This document shows positions 48,801 to 59,732 of a stretch of 64,000 bases of DNA, piece by piece. Numbering within the stretch: the stretch's first letter is position 1; every line of letters starts with the position of its first letter. The DNA is taken from contig JARKIP010000614.1 in NCBI GenBank assembly GCA_029990175.1, forward strand, positions 84,729-148,728, written 5' to 3'. The notes beneath the pieces were generated by a model that was not told the DNA's origin, did not search any database, and worked only from the letters and a program-made list of their open reading frames with translations. The stretch comes from Petunia secreta. Taxonomy: Eukaryota; Streptophyta; Magnoliopsida; Solanales; Solanaceae. A program made the position numbers and the translations under genes.

Positions 48801-51800
48801 GCTGGCAATTAGAACATTGAGCCACAAATTTTGCTATGTCACACTTCATTTCGTCCCACCAATAATCTGCTTAAGATCACGGTACACCTTAGTCGAACCT
48901 GGATGAATACTGTATTTGGAATAATGTGCCTCCATCATAATCTATCCACGTAAATCTGCAACATCAGAAACTTAAAGTCTATCTTTATACATGAGAACAC
49001 CGTCAGTAGTGACCCTGTATGGTGACTTCGGTTTTCCTTGGGCTATCTGTCTGTATTCAACTAGAACTGGATCCTCATACTGACGCTGTTTTACTTCATG
49101 GAAATTTAGAGTGAAAGATCTAGTGCAGCTTGTCGTCCATCCATCATTGGCATATCTCCTTCACACCTTAACTCCTTGAGAGGTTACTTTAGCGTTGTAA
49201 GCGCTCATGTAATCAACTTTGTTGCTGGTATTCTGCCTCAGCTCATGGTCCAGCTACGTGTCTCCTTTATTTTTACTTTTTCAAGTCATAATATTTTCAA
49301 TTGAAAGAAAATACCCTAAAGTAGGTGTTCAGTCTGGAGATCATTCCTGGTCTGTATCATACTATCCAGAAGTATTTGCCTGATCCTTATCCTTATATAT
49401 AGACCCTGTTCAGATGAACCTTTGACATACATTAGGATATGAGTAACTACATTCCCACAAGGAGCTTGCGGAACAACACTAACATCAACGGAGATGTTGC
49501 CTAGTGTGTTTGTAAAAATAATATAGCTTGCATCAAATCTTCTATAATATGTACTGACAAGGTACTTCAAAAGTTCCCCCTATTACATCAAGCGTAAGCT
49601 AATTCTTTGTTTCATCGACTTGTTCTATATCGAAAGGTATATCGAAAAGGTGATTCTCGGCTGAATCATGTTAGTCCATCCAGAGTTTCGTATATCTTTG
49701 CTTCGAAAATGCAGAATTCTCCTCTCGTGATCGAGGAAGGATCGGTTTAGTCAGAATAACTTGGGCAATGACGTTATGATATTATCCAGCTATGTTTTTA
49801 TCCAAGGGTTTGATGTGCATGTCATAACTCTGATTCTGTAATTATGAGATCATGTCCGTGGAGTAGTTTATGAAGGTTGTGCAAGTTCTCTTGTTATCTG
49901 CGTAAATCTTGCTTTAGATTTAGCCTCGTTCGAGGACGAACGAGAGTTTAAGTGGAGGAGAATGAAACGACCTCGGTCAGTCGTTTCGGAAGCTAGGACT
50001 CCGATTGGCGTGCCGATAATTTTAAAATATTCGTAATGTCCATTAGGACCTGTCTGTAAAATTTGAGCTAAATCAGACCTCGTTTGGTAGGCATCGGAAG
50101 AAGGTTTCAATTTTTATTGGCGATAAATATTAAAAAGAGATTTTCGAGCTCGGTTTTTGCCGAATGAGCTCCGATTCAAAATCCGAAAGCGTCGTTGGGT
50201 TCGTATGATTATTTGTGACTTTTATGAGCTTTCGAAAGTGAATTTCGATGTTGTTCGGCTAGTTTCCGCTAAAATGCCGAAAGTTAAATAATTTGACTTC
50301 TTTTCATTTAAATTCGCATCTTGAGTTTCGGGAGTCCAATTTGAAATCCGTCTTCGCGAGTATGTTACATATATTTTGTATAACTCGTATGCAAAAGTTG
50401 GAATTATTTCGAATATCGTAGGGTACTATTTTAATTGTCGCCGCGAAAACGAAAAGAAAAGAAAATAAAATAAAAGAAAAAAAAAAAAAAAGGAAAAGGT
50501 CGGTTGGTCCTTAGCTTAAATGCTAAGGACGGAGTTAATAGATACAGAAACAGGAGCATTGGAGCAAAAAATTGCAGAGACGCGAAACAAAAAAATATGC
50601 AGTGGAAAAATGCCAGAAAATAAGAAAAGGGGCCGGGAAAAAGTAGAATTTTCACCCTGAAACATTCAGGTAATGATCCTAATATAGTATTTGAGTTTAT
50701 TACGTGTGTTTAAATATATTTTTGCGATAAAAATAGGAATATTAGACATCGCCCTAATGACGTAAATTGATAGTTTAAAGGGTCAAATGGACCCCGATAA
50801 TGAAATTGATTATGTATTCGTGCTCAGTGAGTTATGGGCAACTTATAAATATAATTTATTTGGGATTTGGTTATGTGGCCTTAAACCCTGTATATAGGCC
50901 TGGCCTGCGTATTGCGTATGCGAATAGGGTATCAGGTTCCTACCTGGATTGCCCTACGATGTGAGGGATGAAGCCTTTAGCCTAATATGATATATTTTTC
51001 TGCTTATTGATCGCAGTGGGATCGTTTGGCAATGCATTCAAAAATAACGCGGTTGTTGGTCGCAATGCTAACTTTTGAGAGAGGTAAGTGTTTATATCCA
51101 TTTCTTTGGAGGCACCTGGCCTCGTGGATTTTCTACCACGTATTCCTTACGTGTGTAGCTGCCGATAGGCGTACTCATTACGCCTTAACTTTAAATTTAT
51201 ATTGTATATTATATGTTAGGTCCTATTGTTGGTATTGCATTGAGGATTTGAGCATTGTACCCTGGCTGCGAGTTGGCATCTACTTCCCGGTTGTCGATGA
51301 GAGTCCCGCGCCGGTGAAGGGTTATTGCATCACATTGCATTCATATGCATTACATTGCATATCATATTGAGGGCAGGAGTATTCCGCCCCAGGTGCAGGA
51401 GTATTCCGCTTCATTGTATCATATTGAGGGCAGGAGTATTCCGCCCCAGGAGCAGGAGTATTCCGCTCCATTGTATCATATTGAGGGCAGGAGTATTCCG
51501 CCCCAGGAGCAGGAGTATTCCGCTCTTATGTCAGATATTGAGTGCAGGAGTATTCCGCCTCAGCTTTACATTATATCGGGTGCAGGAGTATTCCGCCCCA
51601 GGAGAGTGCAGGAGTATTCCGCCTCTGGTTTATATTATATCGGGTGCAGGAGTATTCCGCCCCAGGAGCAGGAGTATTCCGCTCCAGTTGGTTATCATAT
51701 TAGATTCCCCTCGAATGCAGGAGTATTCCGCTTCGGGATGGGATTACGGGCACATGTGACCCTTCGCATCATATTTCATCTCATTTCATCTCACTTCATT

Positions 51801-54800
51801 TTATTTCATTTTATTTCATACCATTGTGTAAACTTGTGGTACATAACTATTGTCCTGCTTATATGTGCATTTCTTATTTGTTGTTATGTTTCTGGCACGC
51901 ATCCTTGGTTGAGTTTATAAGTTTCTTACGTGTTTTCGGTTGTTATCTAGCTCTACCTTTTTATAATTTAACTAAAAGAAATTTGGTTTATCTGTTTCTT
52001 CTCCCCGGCTAGCTATCCTATTCTTTGAGGTGGCTAGTCTGCCCCACTTATTGAGTCCTTTTGACTCACCCTTGTTTGTTGTTTGTTTCTTTTTCTATCT
52101 ATTTCGTTTCGGCAGGTTCGCTCCAGGATTGAGTTCGCCACGTTGTGAAGGAGCGAAGACGACTTCAGCTGTCAGGGTGAGCCAGCTTTTATTCCGGATG
52201 GCCACCAGTTTATTGGTTATTATTTCAGTTGCATTTTGCTCCCTTCAGGAGGTATTTGTCTTCTTTTGTACTCTTAGATGTCTGGTCTGGATAACCCTAA
52301 ACCTAGTATGTTGGGTAGTCAGCTGTAATTTCTTTTATACAGCTTAGAGGTATCAGTATGTCAGTATTTTTTTTAAGCCTTGTTCTTATTAATGAATTGA
52401 ATTATATTTATTTGCCTAATTTAATTGGTAAGGGTTCGCCCGACGGGTCTAGGGAAGGATGTCGGGTGCCCGCACGGCCTAACCGGATTTCGGGTCGTGT
52501 CAAAAACTATTGAACATAACAAACATATGTATACAAATCTTGGCTACAAACAGTTTACGAACTGTTGTTTACAATATATGGAGGACTGTTAAGGTAATCG
52601 CATCAGTATGAGTAATTTCTTAGGATCGCTTTCTCTGTTTATAATGCATAAACATAAATTTAAATTGCTAATCAACTGAATTTAATCTTTATGGATGTAA
52701 ATTTCTCAGGCTTCTTCACTTACAGGTTGCATAAATCGATACTCTTTAAGGATTTGATTTTATATTAAATTTAGTCTACACACTGTTGCCTTTATCTATG
52801 TGCGACGCATTTTGATATAAGATGTTCTACCCAAACTTAGATTCATGTAACTATTTGCATTGTAATCAGAAATTATACATAAAAACAAATAATGATCATA
52901 AAGGTCCGTCAACAAGAGTGTATATATGTACTGTCAGTAATGCACCACACCTTCCTATTTCAGCAACAAACTTATGATGCCAATTTAAACCAAATAGTGA
53001 AGTCCTAATACACACAGTTGTGAATTTTAATCGTGAAGCAACTATATGTTTCATAGATTATCGAAACACATTTTGTTTTTCTGGCTAGGTAATTAAGAGG
53101 GAGAAACATTGCTGCAGAACAGTTATTCAGAAAAAACAAAGTAAATAAGCACATTAGAAGGACTAAGTTTATGATAAAATTTAAACTATTGAAGTTTCTA
53201 CAAATAGTTGAATACAAATCTTAGTCCGATCAGTTTACAAACTAAAGTTTACAATATATGGAGGAGTCTTAAGGTAATCGCATCAATAGAAGTAATTTAT
53301 TAGGATTGCTTTCTCTGTTTATATAATGCATAAAGATAAGATTTTTTAGATTTGAAGTTATTCAGAAAAAACAAAGTAAATAAGCACATTAGAAGGACTA
53401 AGTTTATGATAAAATTTAAACTATTGAAGTTTCTACAAATAGTTGAATACAAATCTTAGTCCGATCAGTTTACAAACTAAAGTTTACAATATATGGAGGA
53501 GTCTTAAGGTAATCGCATCAATAGAAGTAATTTATTAGGATTGCTTTCTCTGTTTATATAATGCATAAAGATAAGATTTTTTAGAACCTTGAAAATATTA
53601 AAATTTGAGTCGGATCAGTTTCACAGTGATGTTGAATGTAAAGTCTTCAAAAGTGTAGCTGATGTGGTACAGACCTTCTAACCATGTAAAATCTGTTTTT
53701 GATGTTATTTGTCATGTAAAAAGATTAAAATTATTTAGTAACAAACCATAGAATAACAGTAGATAATGAACAGGCAGTTGTATTACTACTTTCTGAAACT
53801 ATTCTGAATAAACAAAGAAAATGAGCGCATTAACAGGAACTAACTTTAAGAAACTATATATACTATTGAACATAAGAAATATATGAATGCGCATCTTAGT
53901 CCGAAGAGTTATAATGCATAAAAATTTGATTTTTAAGATTTGAAAATTTGAGTAGGATCACTTTGACAGTGATGTTGTTTGAAGTGTTGTCTCCCCTTCA
54001 ACCAGTTCATTGTGTTAACCAACAAGCCAATGGTTTTTATAAACATTGAATTTAAAGTCTTCAAAAGTAGGTGAAATAAAGTAGATAAGCGCATTACAAG
54101 GACTAAGTTTATGATACTTTCTAAACTATTCAACATAACAAACATATGTATACAAATCTTAGTCCGAACAGTTTACGAACTGTTGTTTACAATATATGGA
54201 GGACTGTTAAGGTAATCGCATTAATAGAAGTAATTTATTAGGATCGCTTTCTCTGTTTATAATTCATAAAGATTAGCTTTTTAAGATTTGAAAATTTGAA
54301 AATTTGAAAATTTGAGTCGGCTCTGTTTGACAGTGATGTTGAAATTAAAATCTTCGAAAGTGTAGCTGATGTGTTATAGACCTTCTAAACATGTAAACTC
54401 TGTTTTTGATGTTATTTGGCATGTAAAAGGATTAAAATTATTTAGTAACAAACCATACAAGAAGATTCTAATCCACTATAAATTGCTCAGGCTTCTTCAC
54501 TTACAGGCTGCATAAATCCATACTCTTTAAGGATTTGATTTTATCTTAAATTTAGTCTACATACTGTTGCCTTTATCTATGTGCGACACATTTTGATATA
54601 AGATGTTCTACCCAAACTTAGATTCATGTATCTTGCCCTTCTGAAGTTATAACCTATTTACAACATGCCAATATCATCTACTTATTTTATACTAATTGTT
54701 TTTTAACATGTCTATACTACAATCTAACTAAATAATTTTTTTTACAAGGGAGATCGAATCCAAGCTTCAATAGGAAGGCAGGTTATGCGGATGTTTAAAT

Positions 54801-57497
54801 CCAAAATAACTGAGCTTGGTCTGTATGTCATGAAGAACTTCTTGGTCGCTAACAATAATGTGAGGCTTAAGACCAATAAACACAGTTTCAAGTTGGGATT
54901 TACTCAAAGGACTACTGTTGAAGAATGTAATGATCCGCAGTTTGACCTGAGTATTTTCCAATTTCGTTCTTACAATCAGTTGATTAATGGAGAAGATGTC
55001 GATATGAATGAACTTTTTGGTAAGTATACACATATAGGAGAATTTATTCATTTAATAATAGCTAATATTTAGTTGGATTCCTAATTCATAACTTCATCGC
55101 TTTATAATCTTGCAGATGTTATTGGCGAAGTAACAAGTTATGGACAAGTGAAGACTGTTAAGCAGGGTGGAAGCCGATTGATTGATATTGAGCTGCTGGA
55201 TCATGAGTAAGTTTGTCAAATTTCTTTAAATATTTTGACTCATTCAATATTAACTTGCAACTTTTTGTCTCAAAGGAACACCAAAATTAAGGCTACGTTT
55301 TGGGGGGACTTTGTCGATCAGATATTGCCTTATTTAGATACAAGTAGCGAGAAACCACTCATCATGGTGATGCAATTAATAAAGGCTCAAAAATTCCAGG
55401 GTATGCCATGAATTACTCAACCATAAATATATTTTTGATACTTAATTTTTGTTCATGATTATTAATACCAAGAATCTGTAATGCTTGCAGATAAATATTC
55501 TGTAGAGAATACTTGGAATACATCGAAATTATGGATCAACACAGATCTTCCTCAAGTGAACATGTTTAGATCTCGGTATGTGAAATAGTGTTTATCAAGT
55601 ACCATTCAATATAGATAGTTGAATTTCTGAAAATTACAGATTGGTTGAAATGCGAGGACATGTCTGTATTGGAATTAGTCAGATGTCTTCACAACATAAT
55701 TCAGCAGCTGATGATGAACTGTCTTCTGGCAATTTAAAGGTCATTAGCATTGCAGAATTAGTTGACTGTCAGCAAGTAAGTATACTAATGTTGCTCCTTA
55801 AGCATACAAAGTCATTTTTTAATTGTTCGAAACTTAAGTGCTTATTCAATATTTTCAATTTTTAGGAAGGAAGCTTTTGGATTTACGCAACCATAATACT
55901 ATTAGATATCGAAAAGGGCTGGTCATATTTGGGATGCAAGAAATGCACTAAGAAAGTTGACAAACAGGGGTCTAAATTATATTGCCCTAAGTGTGACCAA
56001 ACTAATCCTTCCATTGATCATAGGTTTGATTTACTATTCTTTCATAAATATAAATATATGTTAGATGTTTGACGATTCATTTAAAGTTTAAACATTCATT
56101 TCAGGTTTAGAATCCCCGTTAGAGTTTTCGATGAATCTGGATTTATTGGCCTGTTGCTGTGGGATAGAGAAGCAAAAAAACTGATCGGAAGGTCGGCTCA
56201 TGAATTAACTGAAGGTTTAATGGAGGTATGTTAGGTACTTACAGCTTAAGTAATATTCATTACACAACTCATTCTAATATAACCCAGACTTCTTCTGCTG
56301 CTGCTGATTTATCCTACCCATTGGAGCTGGATTACATTCTTGAACGGAAGCTGCTGTTCAAAGTTTTGGTTAAAAATGAGAACATCGCCAAACAGAAAGA
56401 AATATACTATGTTATGAAGATTTGCGATGATGCAGACCTGATAAAGGAATTCAATTTGCCATCCTCTGAAGAAAAATTAACAGTAAGTTCAAATTCTTCC
56501 AACCATTAATTATAAATTCAGAATACTTAGAACCTAAATGAATAATTTATAAGTTTCAACAAGCCTAACAGTAGGTTGTACACAGTAAATTTCTTGGCAA
56601 ATTGTTATGATAAATAAGCAGTTTAAATAAAGTAGTAACATTATGTAATACATATTTGATTTAGGAAATCACAGTACAATATTTATAAATATCTTTATTT
56701 AACAGGATTCTGATATCAACAATTATGGAGCAGCAGTTGGATATAAGGACTTCACTGTAAGTGCAGCGATACACATTGTGTAATTTAATATTGTAATTTA
56801 TGTTGCTGCATAATGAGTTGATTTGCCAGTTTTTTAATTAGTGGATAGATCCAAAAGTCTAAACTTTCTCTTGCGGAATGAGAAGCATCATAACGTCATA
56901 TAGAGTTGATGATCGACAAAAGAAGCAAATAATTAAATAACACTGATTTGTGTATCAGATGAGGGGTATATATCATGATATGCATTTGAAGCTTATATGT
57001 ACCTGTTCAACAGTTTGCTTAAAAATCTAAGGTAGTTCTATTAAAGAAGCAGACTTAAGAGATTAAAACCAAGGTAGTGTTTGCTTATCGTTCCTGCTTT
57101 GACATTTCAAATCGACCATAGCTGGTCTCTGCATAATTAGCAATACTGTCTTTCGGTTGCACTCATGTGACTCGGAAAATAGTGATCGTCAATATTATTA
57201 TCGTTCAGTTGTTGAAATCATATTTAATTTGATTGAATATTACATATTCTCAATTTGTAGGACTCTATGGCTGATACTGATGAGTTATCACCCACAAAAA
57301 CACCTGCTAAGAGGAGTAGACTGGACAATAAATGCTCTATAATAGATGTGGCTGATGATAACAATGCACAACTCTCAAGCAACCGGGTGAGACGAGTAAT
57401 TAAGAAGGAAAAAAAAAATGAAAATGCAGTAGAATTTTCAGAATGTTTCATCTATTTTTCAATTAGGTTTCTTCTGTTTCTAATTTCCTGTTTTTAA
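42851..57497 (+). CDS. RPA70-like single-strand DNA-binding protein, Helitron type
   Basis: A replication protein A large-subunit homologue with OB folds that would bind single-strand DNA in the nucleus. Exons by splice sites: 42851-43000, 54749-55019, 55116-55206, 55276-55400, 55491-55575, 55640-55775, 55866-56023, 56105-56225, 56288-56482, 56706-56756, 57261-57497. The sum is 1,620 bases, 539 residues, with all phases consistent. Exons 1-2 form a DBD-A-like fold (WTLKVRVTRLWHV, then GDRIQASIGRQVM). Exons 3-5 resemble DBD-B (VIGEVTSYGQVK, IKATFWGDFVDQ). Exons 7-9 resemble DBD-C, with a zinc site CKKC and CPKC. The basic C-terminus (TPAKRSRLDNK) may be a nuclear signal. The last part (after RRVIKKEKK) is uncertain. 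The protein is far shorter than a cellular RPA1 in its N-terminal region and sits behind a Helitron left end, so I assign it to the transposon. Intron 1 is 11.7 kb because a 9.3-kb LTR element inserted in it. Confidence 0.85.
43202..45797 (+). repeat. 5' LTR of the gypsy-type element
   Basis: 2,596 bases. It includes a purine-rich A/G run near 43687-43735, the GCAGGAGTATTCCGC minisatellite (14 units) and the terminal CGGGTCGTGTCA. Short open frames through the minisatellite are by-products of the repeat and do not look like genes. Confidence 0.95.
44608..45032 (+). repeat. Minisatellite in the 5' LTR, 14 units
   Basis: GCAGGAGTATTCCGC (with one variant GGTAGGAGGATTCCGC) recurs 14 times, alternating with CCCAG or TCCATTGTATCATATTGAGG spacers. 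The 3' LTR has 12 units, which accounts for the 56-base difference between the LTRs. Confidence 0.93.
45800..45812 (+). other. Primer-binding site
   Basis: TGGTATCAGAGCC, two bases after the end of the 5' LTR. It is complementary to the 3' end of plant initiator tRNA-Met and would prime minus-strand cDNA. Confidence 0.92.
46540..47275 (+). pseudogene. Gypsy gag remnant
   Basis: Frame-broken gag. FQGPALNWWAALL lies near 46561, then RFVEKFLSSSEREEK, then (other frame) RSQMAREIEVGISFDIV and ARRLEAYRKLERESKKTRG near 46845-46950. A zinc-knuckle-like CYHCHEFGY lies near 47144. The order matches gag of Ty3/gypsy elements of the chromovirus group. Several stops prevent translation. Confidence 0.8.
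47276..48640. other. Decayed element interior
   Basis: Scattered weak resemblance to gypsy protease/RT wording, but no frame stays open and I cannot place domains. Confidence 0.4.
48655..48910 (-). pseudogene. Antisense integrase zinc-binding fragment
   Basis: On the - strand the frames give PGSTKVYRDLKQI followed by MKCDIAKFVAQCSNCQQVK, the conserved zinc-binding start of a Ty3/gypsy integrase. It is opposite in direction to the gag and to the element as a whole, so part of the interior has been inverted or came from another element. Confidence 0.8.
48911..49946. other. Interior of the LTR element, no gene seen
   Basis: Low-information remnant. Near 49921 GCCTCGTTCGAGGACGAACG, a common phrase just upstream of the 3' LTR in chromovirus elements, leads to the polypurine tract. 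Confidence 0.5.
49950..49962 (+). other. Polypurine tract
   Basis: AAGTGGAGGAGAA directly before the TG of the 3' LTR, the expected primer for plus-strand synthesis. Confidence 0.88.
49963..52502 (+). repeat. 3' LTR of the gypsy-type element
   Basis: 2,540 bases, close to identical with 43202-45797. It holds 12 minisatellite units (about 51371-51735) where the 5' LTR has 14. Confidence 0.95.
52503..54748 (+). repeat. Diverged tandem copies within RPA intron 1
   Basis: Words such as CAATATATGGAGGA, TTAAGGTAATCGCATCA and ACTAAGTTTATGATA recur at about 52550, 53245, 53490 and 54190. 53122-53350 and 53358-53585 are nearly identical (about 230 bases). The same words also occur at 43080-43195, before the LTR element, so the array predates its insertion. 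Confidence 0.85.
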
Positions 57498-59720
57498 GAG
57501 ATACATACTCTTTAACGTACTTTGCACTTTCCTTTAATGTGTTCTAAAAGTATGTTGCTATCTATGAAAATATTATCTTTTGCGCGTAAATAGAAATCAT
57601 CTATTAGCGAGAACCTAAAGTCCAATTGTTTCACATCATTTACCATTCTGCTGGATAGGAAGTAACTCCTCTTTACAGATTATCCGAGCCAATGTAGTTT
57701 GCTGTGATATGACTCTGCCATCTCAAATGAGTCCTTCATAATATAGATTCATTGAATTTATTCACACTTGTGAAAAGTTCTGCAGTAAAACTTTTAAACA
57801 ATTAGAGGTTTACAAACTTTTCTAGGTCTAGACGATATTGCATAAACAGTCGATTAGAACCTTGAATGGTGTAGGAATCTGTATTTGGCAATACGTGCAT
57901 TTGTGCGGCGCCATACAAATGATTTATAACTGGATTTAAAACTGACATCTGATCCGATCATTTTTTCCATTTGTACTGTTGCGAAACTATGCTGGAAAAT
58001 AGTTGGTGGTTTTTGCATTTCATCTGTTAGTTTTAGACAGATGGTTTACATTGAATATTTGATGCATGCTAATTTCCATAGAACTTAGTCTGCTTCGCAT
58101 ATTTAGCAGCAACTGCAGATGTAGCACTCTCCAATGAGTCTACAGTCAAATCGGTTTCACACTTCAATTTTAACCGTTTGCGCTCATACTTTCAGCCTTT
58201 TACATTTACCCTTGTGACTCATGCCATTGAGATGCAGATCCATAGGACATATTATTCATAGTCTTAAAAGATTAGTTATCCTAGATTGTAGAGGGTGGAT
58301 TAAGGTCATGAGCTTCCTGCATAAACTTTTAATTAGAACCTTCAATTTAGTAGGAACCTTCATCCGACAATTCATTCAGTTGTACGAAGCAGTCTACAAG
58401 ATTTAAACATGGATATACATACTATTAACTAATCCTAGAAGTTTTACCATTTCTAAATTTATCTAATTATGCTGGATATTAGTTGCAGCAAATCAGTTTC
58501 CCACTTCAACTTTAACCGTTTAAGCCCGTACTTTCAGCTCTTTACACCTAGCCTTTTCATTCCTGCCATTGACATGGACTATCAGCTCTTGTGAGACAAT
58601 GAGGTTGGATTTTTTAACCATAAGAAGAAAGAGATTGAAGCTAATATCCAATGCGTTCTTTTTCATTTACAGACTATCTTTACGTGCCTTAGGCTGCGAC
58701 AAGAACCTTCTCCTCTGTATTTCTAAAGTTCAAGTCATCCATTTCTGGAGACTTTGGTCCAAAAAATGATGAGAAGGTGCTGTTTGTTTGGAGTTTGCAG
58801 AATCAATAAGTCAAAGTCTTTCCAGTGGTGTCAAGGACTAGAAAGGTTAATGTGGAAATTTGGAGTTTTATTAGCATTTCGTTTCCTGAATAAGTCCGAG
58901 AAAGAGTTTGAAATTAAAAGACTATCAAAACAGAAAGTGTTTTCTAACTATACCACTTGATGATCTTATAAGACATAAGCTGGTGAGCATATAGTTTCAG
59001 TTAACAAACATTCAGCTAGCTTTCCGCTTCTTGCAGTTGTATTCAATACGGCTTTCGCTTCTTTTTTTGCTTGCTTCATACTTTCTCATCTTCTGATCTT
59101 AGTTCAGATAAATGGCAGAAATGATTCTACTTGTCCAAACACATTTTCATGTGGTAATCCTATTGACCTGAGCTTTCCTTTCTCTTTTTCTACACAATCT
59201 GACTGTTGAATCATCTCTGTTTCTGGTTGTGATTCTGCTAAGAACAGCTGCAAGGACTATAGTTCCACTTAGCTTCGTTGCAATTATAAGTTTCATATAA
59301 TAACCTTATAAGCCTGTATTAGCATTTGATAGATAATACATATGCGCAGATTGCCAGTTGATAAATGTACAAGAAATCCACCCTGTTAAAAGTTACTTCG
59401 AACAAGTAACTATTTGCGCAGACAAATCTGTTTTCCCACTTCAACTGTAACTATTTGCGCGCATACTTTCGGCCCTTTACACCTACCTTTGTGACTCCTG
59501 CCATTGAGATGGACTATCATGGCATGTTACGATCTGGTTTTAATAGGCATAGCTCACAAGTCCACCCTGTTAAAAGTTACTTCAAACAAGTAATCTTTGG
59601 AAGTTAAATCTGTAGTATATCTGCTATAGCTAAGATTTCTATGATCTGCATTCAGTTGTCTTCTTCCCAATCATAATTAGTTTTCCTCCGCACCTGTTAC
59701 CTGCAGTTCAAAAGGACAAA
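57498..59720. repeat. Repeat-rich spacer with a thrice-repeated segment
   Basis: A segment of about 90 bases (from CAAATC.GTTTC.CACTTCAA through CTTTCAG/GC and TTTACA to CCATTGA.ATGGA) occurs at about 58148, 58490 and 59425. No credible gene. Short open frames here lack any family landmark. Confidence 0.65.
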
Positions 59721-59732
59721 TTATTCATTGCA

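Larger units (their letters stand above)
43202..52502 (+). mobile_element. Full-length gypsy-type LTR element with decayed interior
   Basis: LTRs 43202-45797 and 49963-52502 start TGAAACGACC and end GGGTCGTGTCA. AAAAC stands before (43197-43201) and after (52503-52507), a perfect 5-base target duplication. A tRNA-Met primer site and a polypurine tract are in place. The interior of 4.2 kb has gag in sense but no intact pol, and holds an integrase fragment in antisense. The element is therefore non-autonomous. It lies in intron 1 of the RPA-like gene in the same orientation. The LTRs are nearly identical except for the number of minisatellite units, which points to recent insertion. Confidence 0.95.

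Noticed and set aside
54767..55051. Minus-strand open frame of 94 codons
   Set aside because: It is the shadow of RPA exon 2 on the + strand, which has the recognised OB-fold segment and proper splice sites.
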